DNA from: Saccoglossus kowalevskii
Lineage: Eukaryota > Hemichordata > Enteropneusta > Harrimaniidae
Length of the DNA: 31,310 nt
Assembly (NCBI RefSeq): GCF_000003605.2
Contig: NW_003151254.1
Coordinates: 469,440 to 500,749 of the forward strand
Reading direction: 5' to 3'
Made by a program: the position numbers and the translations under genes. The notes below the pieces were generated by a model. The model had not been told where the DNA came from. It worked only from the letters and a program-made list of their open reading frames with translations, and ran no database searches. Of the stretch, positions 22,376 to 31,310 are shown one piece after another (within the stretch, counting starts at the first letter, position 1; each line of letters starts with the position of its first letter).

Positions 22376-22530
22376 TAGGGACTGTCCCGAGTGACGTAGG
22401 TGACATGGGCAGTCGTACAACGTGACAACACGGAAGTGACTTGTAGTTTCTAGCTCAAGTCGGTTCAAGCACCGTCCCTGGTGTTGAGGGACGGTGGTTC
22501 AAGTCTGTAACCACAGGCGCTCGGTGCCTG
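22376..22530. promoter_or_regulatory. GC-rich segment with tandem perfect hairpins
   Basis: CACCGTCCCT (22470-22479) pairs perfectly with AGGGACGGTG (22487-22496) across a 7-base loop. About 18 bases on, ACAGGC pairs with GCCTGT. GGGACTGTCCC lies upstream near 22378. The octamer ggttcaag flanks the first hairpin on both sides. There is no run of T after either hairpin and no RNA family I recognise, so the role is unknown. Confidence 0.4.
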
Positions 22531-22899
22531 TAACTACATGTTTCAAGTTACCTGCAGTTCTGTGGCTCTTGGTTTTGCTGTTATATCTTTTTTTTAAAAT
22601 TACCGATAAGGTTACTTCGTCCATCGTTATGGTGATCGCGACTCGACGACGGATGAACTCGGCAATAAAAACAATTCAAAAACAAATTACAGCGAAACTA
22701 GGAGCTACATAACTGCAACTACACTCAAGCTTGCAAGGTAATGGTTTGATTTGATTGCGCACAGTTCCTGTGGATCGCGTCAGAAAACTGACATTCATTG
22801 GAAATTACTAACCTTTAAAATCCATTGCTAGAATCGCCGCTTGTAAATAACATAACAATTCAGACCACAGCTGTTATTTGGCTGCTAGTAACGCGTCAC

Positions 22900-23060
22900 A
22901 GTAACGTTTACTTCGGTTTGTACAAGAGTAAGGGGATTTCCCAGCGCAATGGCGGAAGTACGTCACAGCAGTGTTATATCACGTGACTGGAATATCACTA
23001 ACGTTTTCCGGTTTCCGTGACCATGGGTCAACCGGGGGGTCGTGTTTATAACATGGTTAG
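22900..23060. promoter_or_regulatory. Possible promoter-like GC/CpG patch
   Basis: AATGGCGGAAGTACGTCAC near 22949 combines a YY1-like ATGGCGG, an ETS-like GGAAGT and a CRE-like half site ACGTCA, and is followed by TTCCGGTTTCC and the palindrome TGACCATGGGTCA (near 23019). Such clusters occur at TATA-less animal promoters. No exon could be tied to it. Confidence 0.25.
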
Positions 23061-23323
23061 TAAACTTTTCTTGTCAGGGTAATGTCAACCCCGATTTTAC
23101 GAGCCCCTTTTTGAACAAATGTGTATGTGGAGAGGTCTGTGCAATGCCAGTATTCATTTGAAATTAGTAATATCAGAGGTAATATACATGTATATCTTTA
23201 AAAAATGCTAAAAAAACGTTGTTCAAGTCACAAATCTTCGCGAGGGAATTTTGTTTAAGCCATAACAATCATAATATTTTAATTTGTCAGAATTTGTGAT
23301 ATTAAATTACGGTGGTCGTCACG

Positions 23324-23606
23324 CCGTGTCCTGTCCGATATGGAACCCATAGCGACGTGAACAATTCGTGTACAAAATGGTAATTCGTTTTCATACCTTC
23401 ATGAGTAGATGGTGAAAGTGGAGTTTTTGCGAAATAAATAGTGCACATATTAACTGAAGTTTAAACAAATAATGGTTATTTTCATGAATGCTTGAAAAAA
23501 TGAAAAAACATATATAACATGTTATTACGTCGGTAATACACAGGCAAATGTAAACTTTCTAAATGCGCCGCAGCCGGTGTTCGACATGGGTCCCATGCGA
23601 CGTATG
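23324..23606 (+). repeat. Diverged direct repeat around a palindromic core
   Basis: gatatggaacccatagcgac (near 23337) and gacatgggtcccatgcgacg (near 23583) are related 20-mers; the second contains the palindrome CATGGGTCCCATG. Each is preceded by a GCCG-containing CG-rich stretch. They may be the ends or internal modules of one decayed element. Confidence 0.35.
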
Positions 23607-23609
23607 GAA

Positions 23610-25820
23610 AGTACATTGTCTACATGAAATTCGAATGCACTGCGGGGTGATTGTCATAATGGCGCTTTAAGGCAGGATGCTGCCTGTGTTTTGGAAAGTT
23701 GATCATAAATTTCATTAGTTGTTATTCACAAACATGGAGCTACAGTGAAAAGCATATAGCTGTAGTCGTTATAAACGTTTTATAAATATACATTTTTGTA
23801 AATCAAAATGAATGTCAGAGTTCAAATTGACCTAACGAGAAATAGAATTGTGAAATTATCGCTAGTTATAATTAATTTTTGAAATAATTCAGGATAACTA
23901 AAAAGACGTCATCATGTATGATATGTTCACCCTATGTCACCAGCCTGTAATTTAACATACCGACAAAACGGTCGCCATTCGTGAAAATACAAATCTTAAT
24001 TTCTCGGAAAGTGGGATGGTGACCCCAATAATTTTTCATACTCAATTTTCTTATATTGGCTGGAAGAACGATTTATAGAAAAAAATAATAAATTATGGGT
24101 ATCAGTGTCATTCCTAGGCAGGCTACACTTACTCGAAAAAAAATAGTCGTGTGTATGTTTTCAAAATTAAACAACTTGAATGGGTCACCGATCTTGTCTT
24201 AGAATGTATTTTCCTATAATCTCAGACCACTAATAAAATCGTACGTAAAGGTCAAATGATTTAATGTGACGTTACAAAGGGGAGTTAGACATGGCTGCTC
24301 ATTTTCGTTACAGTTACTTTTGGCTGCCATAGAGCAATTAACTTGTAAAATCGGGCACGGTGACAGCAAAGTTATAAAAGGTTTTCAATTATCAGGTCAC
24401 AATTAAAATATCCATGTAGCTAAAATTACATTTCTAGCAGACTACACACATATTTTTGTTCGCCATATAACGTCTATCAAACATTTGAACTTTTCATTAT
24501 GGAATCCTTGACAAAACCTTCTATTAAACTATATTGTTATATTTTGGATATGACATGAACAATCCATTATCTCAATTGGACGAATAAGCTATATTACTAT
24601 ATCTGTCTTTTTACGGCAGAATTTTAATTACTACAGTACAAAATCTTCAGTTGTATCGACAATTTATATTTCTTCCATCAGTAATCGGCACACCAAATGC
24701 CGTATCCCGTAAAGTCATAATCTCGTAAAGACAATACAACTGTGGCGTACTTAGTAGTCAGACATACATCAACGTAAATTGACTAATTGAATGAAAATAC
24801 GCCACGTGGTCTGTAATACTATGGCGATAATTGGCGAAATGTGTTGAATCAATTATATCTGAGTTTTATTTCTGTCAGTGTGTCGAATGCGTGGTATAGA
24901 GCAAGCAATGATGTCGACGTCTCTGACTGTCGTATATCATACGGCTGGTATAAAAATAAATTATTTTATACCCGTCGAAACAAAATGTCATAAATAAGTC
25001 AGATCATGAAACAACCAATTAAAAGTGTAATATGCGTTATATAGTGAACTTATGCAACGTAATACGCCCAGCATTGATAATAAAACTAGTCTAAGGTTCA
25101 ACAAATTATTAATTACTAGTATTCCCATCAGACATTTAGTAACAATGTATGGAATAATGTTTATAGTGTTAATATCGAGACGAAGCTGATATAATTATGT
25201 TCATTTTTTCACGCAGTGGACTCTTTTATACTGCCATAGTGCTATGAAATGCTGGGATTTGGAAAGAGGGGGGTATGCTACAATAATTCGGGGAAGGATA
25301 TTATATTAGCAGCCAAAAAATTCTCATAATTTTATTTGGAATAAACATCAAAAACCGACCATTGAATATTCCATAAGTTTAGCATGATAAATTCAACAAA
25401 ATCAATTGGGGCATTACTGCAAAGTGATCATGTTGAAATAGCCACATAAAATTTGGCGAATTTGACTCAATGCATGAAATTTAGCTAAAGTACCAACAAT
25501 CTCATTTCGATAATATAATTTTAAATTTAAATTTACATATAAATTCACATTAAGGTACGCGTTGGTGAAGAAACTAATAATTCAGAAGTAGGAATACTGT
25601 AGGACTACAAAACAATGATCTTTTGAAAATTTATATGCGCTATTAAAATTGTATATAATTCATATAGTTATGTATTTTTTATAATAAAAGAAATACGAAA
25701 TAGAATTCATACCACATACACAGACGCATGTACGTTGTGCAACAACTTATTTTAATTACAAATACTTAGTACACCATATTTACAAATACAGACATGACAC
25801 TCATGATTCCAATGAAATAA
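23610..25820. other. Non-coding stretch, no gene seen
   Basis: About 2.2 kb without a supported exon, RNA gene or transposon. One AT-rich hairpin (GGTATAAAA … TTTTATACC, 24947-24972) is present. Some CpG-containing segments (near 24.7-24.95 kb) show no coding frame. Confidence 0.4.
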
Positions 25821-25823
25821 ATA

Positions 25824-25923
25824 AATAAATAAGTAGCCTGACATGGTTGCGTGAGTTGCGCCCTCCGCGGTGCTTCAAACCCAACAGGTGTCGTCAACTA
25901 CATGTCAGACTAATAAATAAGTA
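25824..25923. mobile_element. 76-bp inverted-repeat insert between 12-bp direct repeats
   Basis: A GC-rich 76-bp block (25836-25911) starts GCCTGACATGGTTG and ends CAACTACATGTCAGACT, which pair as an interrupted ~14-bp stem. It is flanked on both sides by the exact 12-mer AATAAATAAGTA (25824-25835, 25912-25923), as expected of a target duplication, though the 12-mer is low in complexity. The length is that of a tRNA, but the long continuous terminal stem and absent internal boxes argue against one. Confidence 0.5.
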
Positions 25924-25929
25924 AATTCT

Positions 25930-26490
25930 CATATACAATATATGTGAATATGTTTTGACGACTAACAAACATTTGTGTGTATATTTGTTCCATATTTACA
26001 TATTACAGTGATACATTGCGACAATTAACTTCACCTATTTATAGAATGGAATGAAACGTATCACATTGTCAGGAACCAGTTCATATGCCATATATACGTA
26101 CTGGACATGACAATACCAGAGAGGGCCAACGACATTTTGCACAACTTTTGTACTTAATTCTCACTTTAAGATCATTCACTGAATTTACTTGCAAATTGCG
26201 GGAAGTACGTTTACTCTCGGATTCGCTGTTATACATGTTTACGTATCAACGCGCATGCAACTCGAATTAATGGACCGTACTATTATTATTCCTGTCCATG
26301 CGAATCTGTTTAATGACTCAAACCGACGCAAAATTCAGTACTAACAAATACATGATTCATGAACATACAGTGCCTAAAACACAAGTGTAACTGGTCCTTT
26401 ATCGAATAAGTGACAGGAAAACTAATACCGACATTACTTTTATCAAACAGAATTCAAATCATCCTAGCGTAAACGAATCACGAAGTGTAT
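25930..26490. other. Non-coding stretch, no gene seen
   Basis: No supported feature; a 61-codon plus-strand frame from 26085 has no family signature. Confidence 0.4.
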
Positions 26491-26495
26491 TCCAA

Positions 26496-26497
<2 letters not shown>

Positions 26498-26574
<77 letters not shown>
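26498..26574. repeat. (AT)n microsatellite, 77 bp
   Basis: An uninterrupted alternating AT tract. The apparent Ile-Tyr repeat proteins on either strand are artefacts of it. Confidence 0.98.
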
Positions 26575-26575
<1 letters not shown>

Positions 26576-26579
26576 TGCA

Positions 26580-27281
26580 TATAAATTCTGTGATGTGTGC
26601 ACCGTGACGAATAGCTGTGTAAATCTGGGCAACAGTTGGCACTATACTGTAGAGGTGCCATCCAAGCAAACTGGGACAACACGTAAGGGAATATCCGATT
26701 GAAGGGACTCGGGAGTGATAAACATATTTGGTATATAGCCCTGCACGATATATTGACTGTAAACAGTATTTAAATATACAAAACTCAAGGCTTATACCCA
26801 AAACTTCAGTCTCAAATAGTACAAATCATATATATATATATTAAAATAGATAATATACACTAACATTTCCAATTTCGTTGAAATTCAAAATGGAAATCAT
26901 GTCTATTTATGGCACATAAACCAGAATCGGGAAATAATTGATGGTTGAAAATTTGTTTGTGATATATAAAAATATCTGAGAATTCTCTCCAGTGAAATTA
27001 ATTTCGGCGTACTGAAAAAACACACAATCATTTTAACTACTTCATAACGCTTAGTACATGTACTTGCTGATGGGTTTTCTCTACAAATAAGAAGACTTCT
27101 GACGACCTAAATAATAATTTTAATTTTGCAAAGCGTGGTCATTATTGGTTACACAGGACCAATTTGACACTAACAACGTCACTTCGCTTGTTTGACGAAT
27201 AGTACAAACGAATTTGAAAGCAGCAAAATTTTTAAAAAATACGACAGTTTTTTTGCTATTGCGCTGGTGCTGGATTCCAGT
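26580..27281. other. 3' flank of the Patched-family gene
   Basis: No gene. On the minus strand an ATTAAA lies at 27124-27119, about 160 bases after the stop codon of the Patched exon, and is a plausible polyadenylation signal. The canonical AATAAA is not seen nearer. Confidence 0.35.
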
Positions 27282-29350
27282 TTAGACATCTTCGGTTTTA
27301 TTCTCAATTGCAGCAATGTTGTGGAACTCGGATTTTTGATATGGAATAACACAACCGTTTAGACCATTCGCGTGCGTCCCGGAGCTGCCATCAACAGGAA
27401 CACTGTTCGCGAATGTACCGTGATCACACTCTTGACTTGTGGATGAAATATTCGGCGGTGGTGATCCCACTCCGAACTGTTTGGGCGATTCGATGTTGTC
27501 AGTTGTCGAGTTGACCACTGGAGACGGTGGCGCAATGCTTTGTTCATTGCTACGCAAAGGACAAACTGTATCTATGTCCGTGCCCTTGTTTATTGTCGTA
27601 TTAATAGTGTCACTGCCGAACTGAAATTGCTCGTCGATCTTATCGTTTACATAGTAAAGTTTGTGGCGTGTTCCTTTTTTCTGATTTTGTTTCTCCAATG
27701 ATTGCAGCCTGTGTTCTTTCATCCACACGCGTAACTGTCGCTGGCCTAGAACACCATCCACACCCTCCCCACTTTCGTTCTCCTCCCCTGCTTTCGGTTT
27801 TGGGGACTTTGAATTTTTCGGACCAACGACCGACAAAAGAACGGGAAGAAACAAAATACCATGGACGCCACCCCAAAATATACCGAAAAACATGGTCTTA
27901 AAGACTGCTCTGAAAACGTATGTTTTGGCATTCGACAAGGCAGCGATGGAGATGATGGTGGAGGCCACGCTTTGCACGACGGGTAAACCAAGTAAATACA
28001 GACCGTAAATGGCGCGGCGGTTGCGAGTCTCCCTGGGAGAGATGACGAAAGCGTATGTCAAATGAGCCGAATAATCGACACTGAAACCAATGCAGACTAC
28101 GATTGTTATCATAGAAACGAAATCCAAACCGACACCCCATAGCGACATATAACCTACAACACCGACAACTATGGATGCCACAGTGAGGGTGACGTAAAGC
28201 GCACAGATCGGATGAGGAATGAGGAGTAAAGAAACAACCAGCATGGCGACAGCAGCTATTGCAATATTTTGTACGGTGTTGGGTAATATAGCATCAAAAT
28301 GATCGTTAAATACAAACGTCGGGTGGTAGGCAATCATAGGCAGCCTTGAATTTTCGGCGATTTTTCTAGATTGATGCAAAGAATTCTGAACCGATTTTAC
28401 ATTTTTAACGTATCGAGATTGTACGGAATATCGCGAGGATATGATGGTGTTGTTGCTAAGGGCAATGTCAGACTTGTAATGCTCGTATAGCGGATTGGTC
28501 AGAAAATAACTCCTCAAGAGCGACACAAAAGTGTCCTCGTCCGAGTAAGATAGTCCAGCGTTGTCAAGAAAGTCCAAATAATCACGGAGCCAAGACTGCG
28601 TGCTGTATTCCGTACCGTAGAAATATTCATTTTCCCCGTACATAAAAAGGACGCGTTCGATTTCATTTTGAGTATCTGAGTGGGAATAATTTTCAGATTC
28701 GATGACGACGATCTGTACAACTGGTCCGTATTCGTTGAAATAACGTTCTTCGGCGTCGTAAAAATCCACGCTATAAGAGTCTTCTAGGGCGAGTTGACGG
28801 GGCTGTATTCCCTCACTGACCTTAAAACATCCCCAAATAGCAACACTTATATAGGCAAGGTATAAGATCAACGTGACCAATTTCATCCACGGCAGAGTGA
28901 TAAAGGGGCCGTAATATTTGTCGAAAAAAGTCATCACCAAGTGGTCAGGAACCACGTCGTCACAGTCCGTGCTGTTACTGATACCACCAGCGCAAAATAA
29001 TCGATAACTCAACGATTGAGACTCCTTTTTTGGCAAAACTTTCACGTACGTAAGGCAGTGCTTGTTTTGTCGTTCCCGACGTCCAATTAAAGCCATGCAG
29101 CCACCGAAAAATGTGATTTGGTAAATATAGTCGAATAGGATTGCAACCCCGCAATAGCAACCGAATATTTGAACAGAAGGGAAAGTTGAAATAGCTCCAA
29201 TGCCGAACGCCAATACATCTGTGATGCTTGTTATTGTTATAGAGAGCGCTGCTTCTGAGAAGGTCTCCGCCATTCGATCAGGTACGCTGTTACGTGGTGG
29301 CGTTGTTCGCCATGATGCTATCATTATGAACATATCATCCACTCCAACTC
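27282..29350 (-). CDS. Patched domain-containing protein, terminal exon
   Basis: This exon encodes the C-terminal ~688 residues of a Patched/RND-family 12-pass membrane protein. It begins at an acceptor (caattcgtag, first base 29350) in phase 1, and the ATG at 29420 lies in the intron. Numbering from the first exon residue: GVGVDDMF (1-8) is the GxxxD motif of TM4 in the sterol-sensing domain; TM5 about 36-56; TM6 about 61-85; TM7 about 153-174; a second extracellular domain about 180-355 with NYS and NNT glycosylation sites; TM8 to TM10 about 360-437, with CIGFSVDYSAH (420-430) as the second RND GxxxD motif; TM11-12 about 447-510; then a ~180-residue polar tail with SP-rich stretches. Both proton-relay motifs are intact, so it looks functional. 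Relatives of this family (PTCHD, nematode PTR) move or sense lipids. TM1-3 and the first extracellular domain must lie in exons upstream, outside this window or unrecognised. The single 2.07-kb coding exon shows no frameshift. Confidence 0.93.
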
Positions 29351-29427
29351 CTACGAATTGAAACATACGTTTATGTATTAAATTTTCTGAGATACATGCA
29401 GTAGAATGACAGATCAACATTATTCAT

Positions 29428-29445
29428 TTTATAAATATTTATAAA
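29428..29445. repeat. 18-bp AT palindrome shared with 10714-10731
   Basis: TTTATAAATATTTATAAA is a perfect palindrome, present also at 10714-10731 next to the other copy of the CRE repeat. Confidence 0.5.
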
Positions 29446-29479
29446 TTTGACTATTCGACGATTCGATTGGACCACCGCA

Positions 29480-29585
29480 TTGGAACATTTTCGAATGACG
29501 TCATTGCACACTGTGCTCATTGATTGGTTGGTTGGATTCAACTGCTATTGTAATATATCATTATTTTATAAGGAACGGGTTTGAT
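29480..29585 (+). repeat. Dispersed repeat with CRE palindrome, copy 2
   Basis: ttggaacattttcgaatgac followed by gtcattg, then ggttggattcaactgc and aacgggtttg, parallels 10655-10750 in the same order. It lies upstream of the Patched exon, in the presumed intron. The class is unknown; no terminal repeats are visible. Confidence 0.5.
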
Positions 29586-29589
29586 CCAC

Positions 29590-29930
29590 AATTGAGTCAA
29601 ATACAACAACTAGTAAAGACACCATGGCTCAAATATTAGTTGGACTTCTGCAAATGAGCAAATGATCTGCCCATCATATCTGACAATGCTTTCCCCGCAA
29701 CAGAACGTTGTCTTAGATTTTGACTGAAAGAAGCTGAATGAAATTACAAACTATGTACACATTGTAGTGTGTTCAGCAACTCGTGTACGAATAATAACCC
29801 CAATAAATATGATTTTATTTGGTAAAAATAATGTATTTTTCTGCATAAAAACAAAAGAATTTCACAATGTCGAAAACGAAAAGTCTTTATCGTCATGTTG
29901 GACATTATATGTTTATGAGCACGTTCGCGG
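29590..29930. other. Presumed intron of the Patched-family gene
   Basis: No supported exon on either strand. A plus-strand accATGG followed by 13 codons (MAQILVGLLQMSK) then a stop near 29623 is short and has no recognisable continuation. Confidence 0.4.
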
Positions 29931-29938
29931 CGTATATG

Positions 29939-30105
29939 GTTAAAGCGGGTGATTCGTCACCTGCGCATGCGTCAGACAGCCATAGCGTGTCATTGTTTGC
30001 AAACAAGCTTCTAGCCATGAGCCTTTGCGTTTTTAGCGTGTGTTGTTATCGTCGCTTGGGACTCAATTCCCGCGCGTGCGCAGGTGACGACTCTCCCACT
30101 TAAAC
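29939..30105. mobile_element. 167-bp CpG-rich element with 33-bp inverted repeats
   Basis: The left arm (29939-29971) and the inverted right arm (30073-30105) match at 28 of 33 positions by my reading, sharing TCGTCACCTGCGCA exactly. TTAA sits at or near both outer ends, but the termini are not the CCC…GGG of piggyBac elements, so the superfamily is open. The arms carry NRF1-like GCGCATGCG and GCGTGCGCA sites, and TTGTTTGCAAACAA is an internal palindrome. It is far more GC-rich than its surroundings and has no coding capacity. Confidence 0.7.
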
Positions 30106-30199
30106 AGTCTTAAACTAGATGACCTTTGATATGCAGAAATATACAGAAACAAACGAAGTTCACTTCATTTGTTAATTGACTTGACGAGAAATTGATTTA

Positions 30200-31260
30200 T
30201 ATTTCTCACTTATAAACAAGAAAGGGAAAGACCATAAATCACTTTTCACAATCATAAAGTCACGTCAGACGTGATGCAATCATCTAAACCAAGTCGATTA
30301 AAACATGGAGTCCCACAGGGTTCAGTTCTTGGACTTCTGCTTTTTGACTATTTACACATCAGCACTAGGAAAATAGCCTGTCACATAACTTTTATCTATA
30401 CTCCCAACACAACTATACCTTTCATTTAAAGCTGATGACATGGATCGTAACATTGCCTTTATGAAAGCTCTTATCCAAGAAACCCATCAATGAATGACGA
30501 CTGATTATCATAAGACAGAGCATGAAGGTAATGGACAGAGTTACTATTTTTCGGATCACGTCGCAAAAAGGCAAATGTGTACAGTTGAATGGCTGTTCTA
30601 TAACTCCATCAACATCGGAACGCCACAATATAGCAAACTTGGACATTCAATGTGTACAGTTGAATGGCTGTTCTATAACTCCATCAACATCGGAACGCCA
30701 CAATATAGCAAACTTGGACATTCAATCTGTACAGCTGAATGGCTGTTCTATAACTCCATCAATATCGGCACGTAGTCTTGGAGTTTGGTTTGACAATCAC
30801 ACATTTTCACATCAGGAATATCAGTTCAATTAGCAAAAAATATCCTACTCAAGACAAAACTAAACAACTCATCCATGCCTTTGTTATATGGAGAATAGAT
30901 TATGCAAATAGTCTACTGCTCCATGGCGTCACGAATGTCAACATAAATAAACTGCAATTTCTACAAAACATAGCTGCTCGTCTGATTATGAAGACCGAAA
31001 TAATATGAACATATAACTAACATTCTATACAACATTTACTGGTTGCCCATTAAACAACGTATTATATAACATTTCATGCTATTCATGGTACTAGTACTAC
31101 ACCGTTATATATTATATGTGAATTTTGTGACATTAGATCTTGTGTGCACTACAGTAAACTTTTTTTTAAATATAAATTAAAAACTCACATTTTTACTCAA
31201 TCTTACTGTTAACTAGTTTTGTGCAGCTCCTATGAGCATATGTGACACTATATAAATGCC
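30200..31260 (+). mobile_element. Decayed CR1/L2-like LINE, 3' part
   Basis: The plus strand carries the 3' part of a non-LTR retrotransposon reverse transcriptase. HGVPQGSVLGLLLF (from about 30303) is the RT block with a Pro-Gln-Gly core; FKADDM (about 30425) is a degraded catalytic F-A-D-D box; ITPSISARSLGVWFDNHTFS (about 30747-30806) is the conserved thumb-side LGV.FD motif; QDKTKQLIHAFVIWRIDYAN then SLL (about 30851-30920) and NKLQFLQNIAARLI are the C-terminal motifs of the CR1/L2 group. It needs several frame changes and has internal stops, so it is dead. The end, cactatataaatgcc then (TTA)n, is the usual 3' terminus of such elements. It lies antisense to the Patched-family gene. Confidence 0.85.
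30576..30772 (+). repeat. 75-bp tandem duplication inside the LINE
   Basis: Two 75-bp copies (30576-30650 and 30651-30725) read as identical, followed by a third partial copy (30726-30772) with a few substitutions that continues into the normal LINE sequence. The unit is 25 codons long and covers the QLNGCSITPS segment. Confidence 0.9.

Positions 31261-31310
<50 letters not shown>
31261..31310. repeat. (TTA)n microsatellite / LINE tail
   Basis: Perfect tat-tat trinucleotide repeats run off the end of the window. They begin directly at the LINE 3' end, as for CR1/L2-type elements that end in a short microsatellite. Confidence 0.95.

Noticed and set aside
22494-22712. Plus-strand 72-codon frame with a Leu-rich helix
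   Set aside because: It starts inside the hairpin segment and has no recognisable family. The hydrophobic run comes from a T-rich stretch.
25836-25911. A tRNA gene, because of the 76-base length
   Set aside because: The continuous terminal stem exceeds a tRNA acceptor stem, and no proper A and B boxes or cloverleaf can be drawn.
26464-26801. Minus-strand frames rich in Ile-Tyr
   Set aside because: They are a translation of the AT microsatellite.
27359-29160. Many short frames overlapping the Patched exon on both strands
   Set aside because: They are shadows of the long minus-strand coding frame.
29939-30105. piggyBac-type MITE because of TTAA near both ends
   Set aside because: The ends lack the CCC/GGG termini expected of piggyBac elements, and the TTAA positions differ slightly between the two arms.

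Overview
This window looks like an AT-rich animal nuclear genome, probably a marine invertebrate from a draft assembly. The evidence is intron-bounded coding exons (a Patched-family exon and an ankyrin exon, each starting at a clear AG acceptor), LINE and MITE remnants, long microsatellites, long non-coding spans and a 649-base run of N. I cannot fix the phylum from the sequence. There are no operons, bacterial genes in working order, CRISPR arrays or rRNA genes.

Layout. 1-5.2 kb: a possible small minus-strand gene with weakly supported exons (about 5.05-5.15 kb, 4379-4462, 111-160). Its proposed intron holds a 32-copy, ~60-bp minisatellite (2181-4046). 4.6-8.7 kb: a TA-flanked 180-bp MITE, an inverted repeat, a degenerate ~300-bp triplicate repeat and a probable dispersed repeat. 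9.8-12.2 kb: one possible first exon, a CRE-bearing dispersed repeat and a trinucleotide repeat, ending at the assembly gap (12169-12817). 14.5-17.5 kb: a second TA-flanked MITE, a frame-broken NAD-dependent epimerase/dehydratase pseudogene (about 15.6-16.2 kb), a ~290-bp element with long inverted repeats, and a possible plus-strand terminal exon (17403-17544). 18.4-19.7 kb: a two-copy degenerate repeat and the terminal exon of a minus-strand ankyrin-repeat protein. 21.15-21.77 kb: an internally deleted PIF/Harbinger-like transposon that seems to keep the first codons of both of its genes. 22.4-27.2 kb: mostly anonymous DNA with GC-rich hairpins, a 76-bp inverted-repeat insert and a 77-bp AT microsatellite. 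27.3-29.35 kb: a large terminal exon of a Patched domain-containing protein on the minus strand. 29.35-31.31 kb: its upstream intron or flank, with a 167-bp inverted-repeat element and a decayed CR1/L2-like LINE ending in (TTA)n.

Only two gene pieces are well supported: the ankyrin exon and the Patched exon, both on the minus strand. Nothing shows that they work together. The window does not contain a convincing new multi-gene system. The points most worth checking are the two-gene Harbinger remnant, the epimerase pseudogene, the minisatellite with a higher-order structure, and the possible small membrane-protein gene around it.
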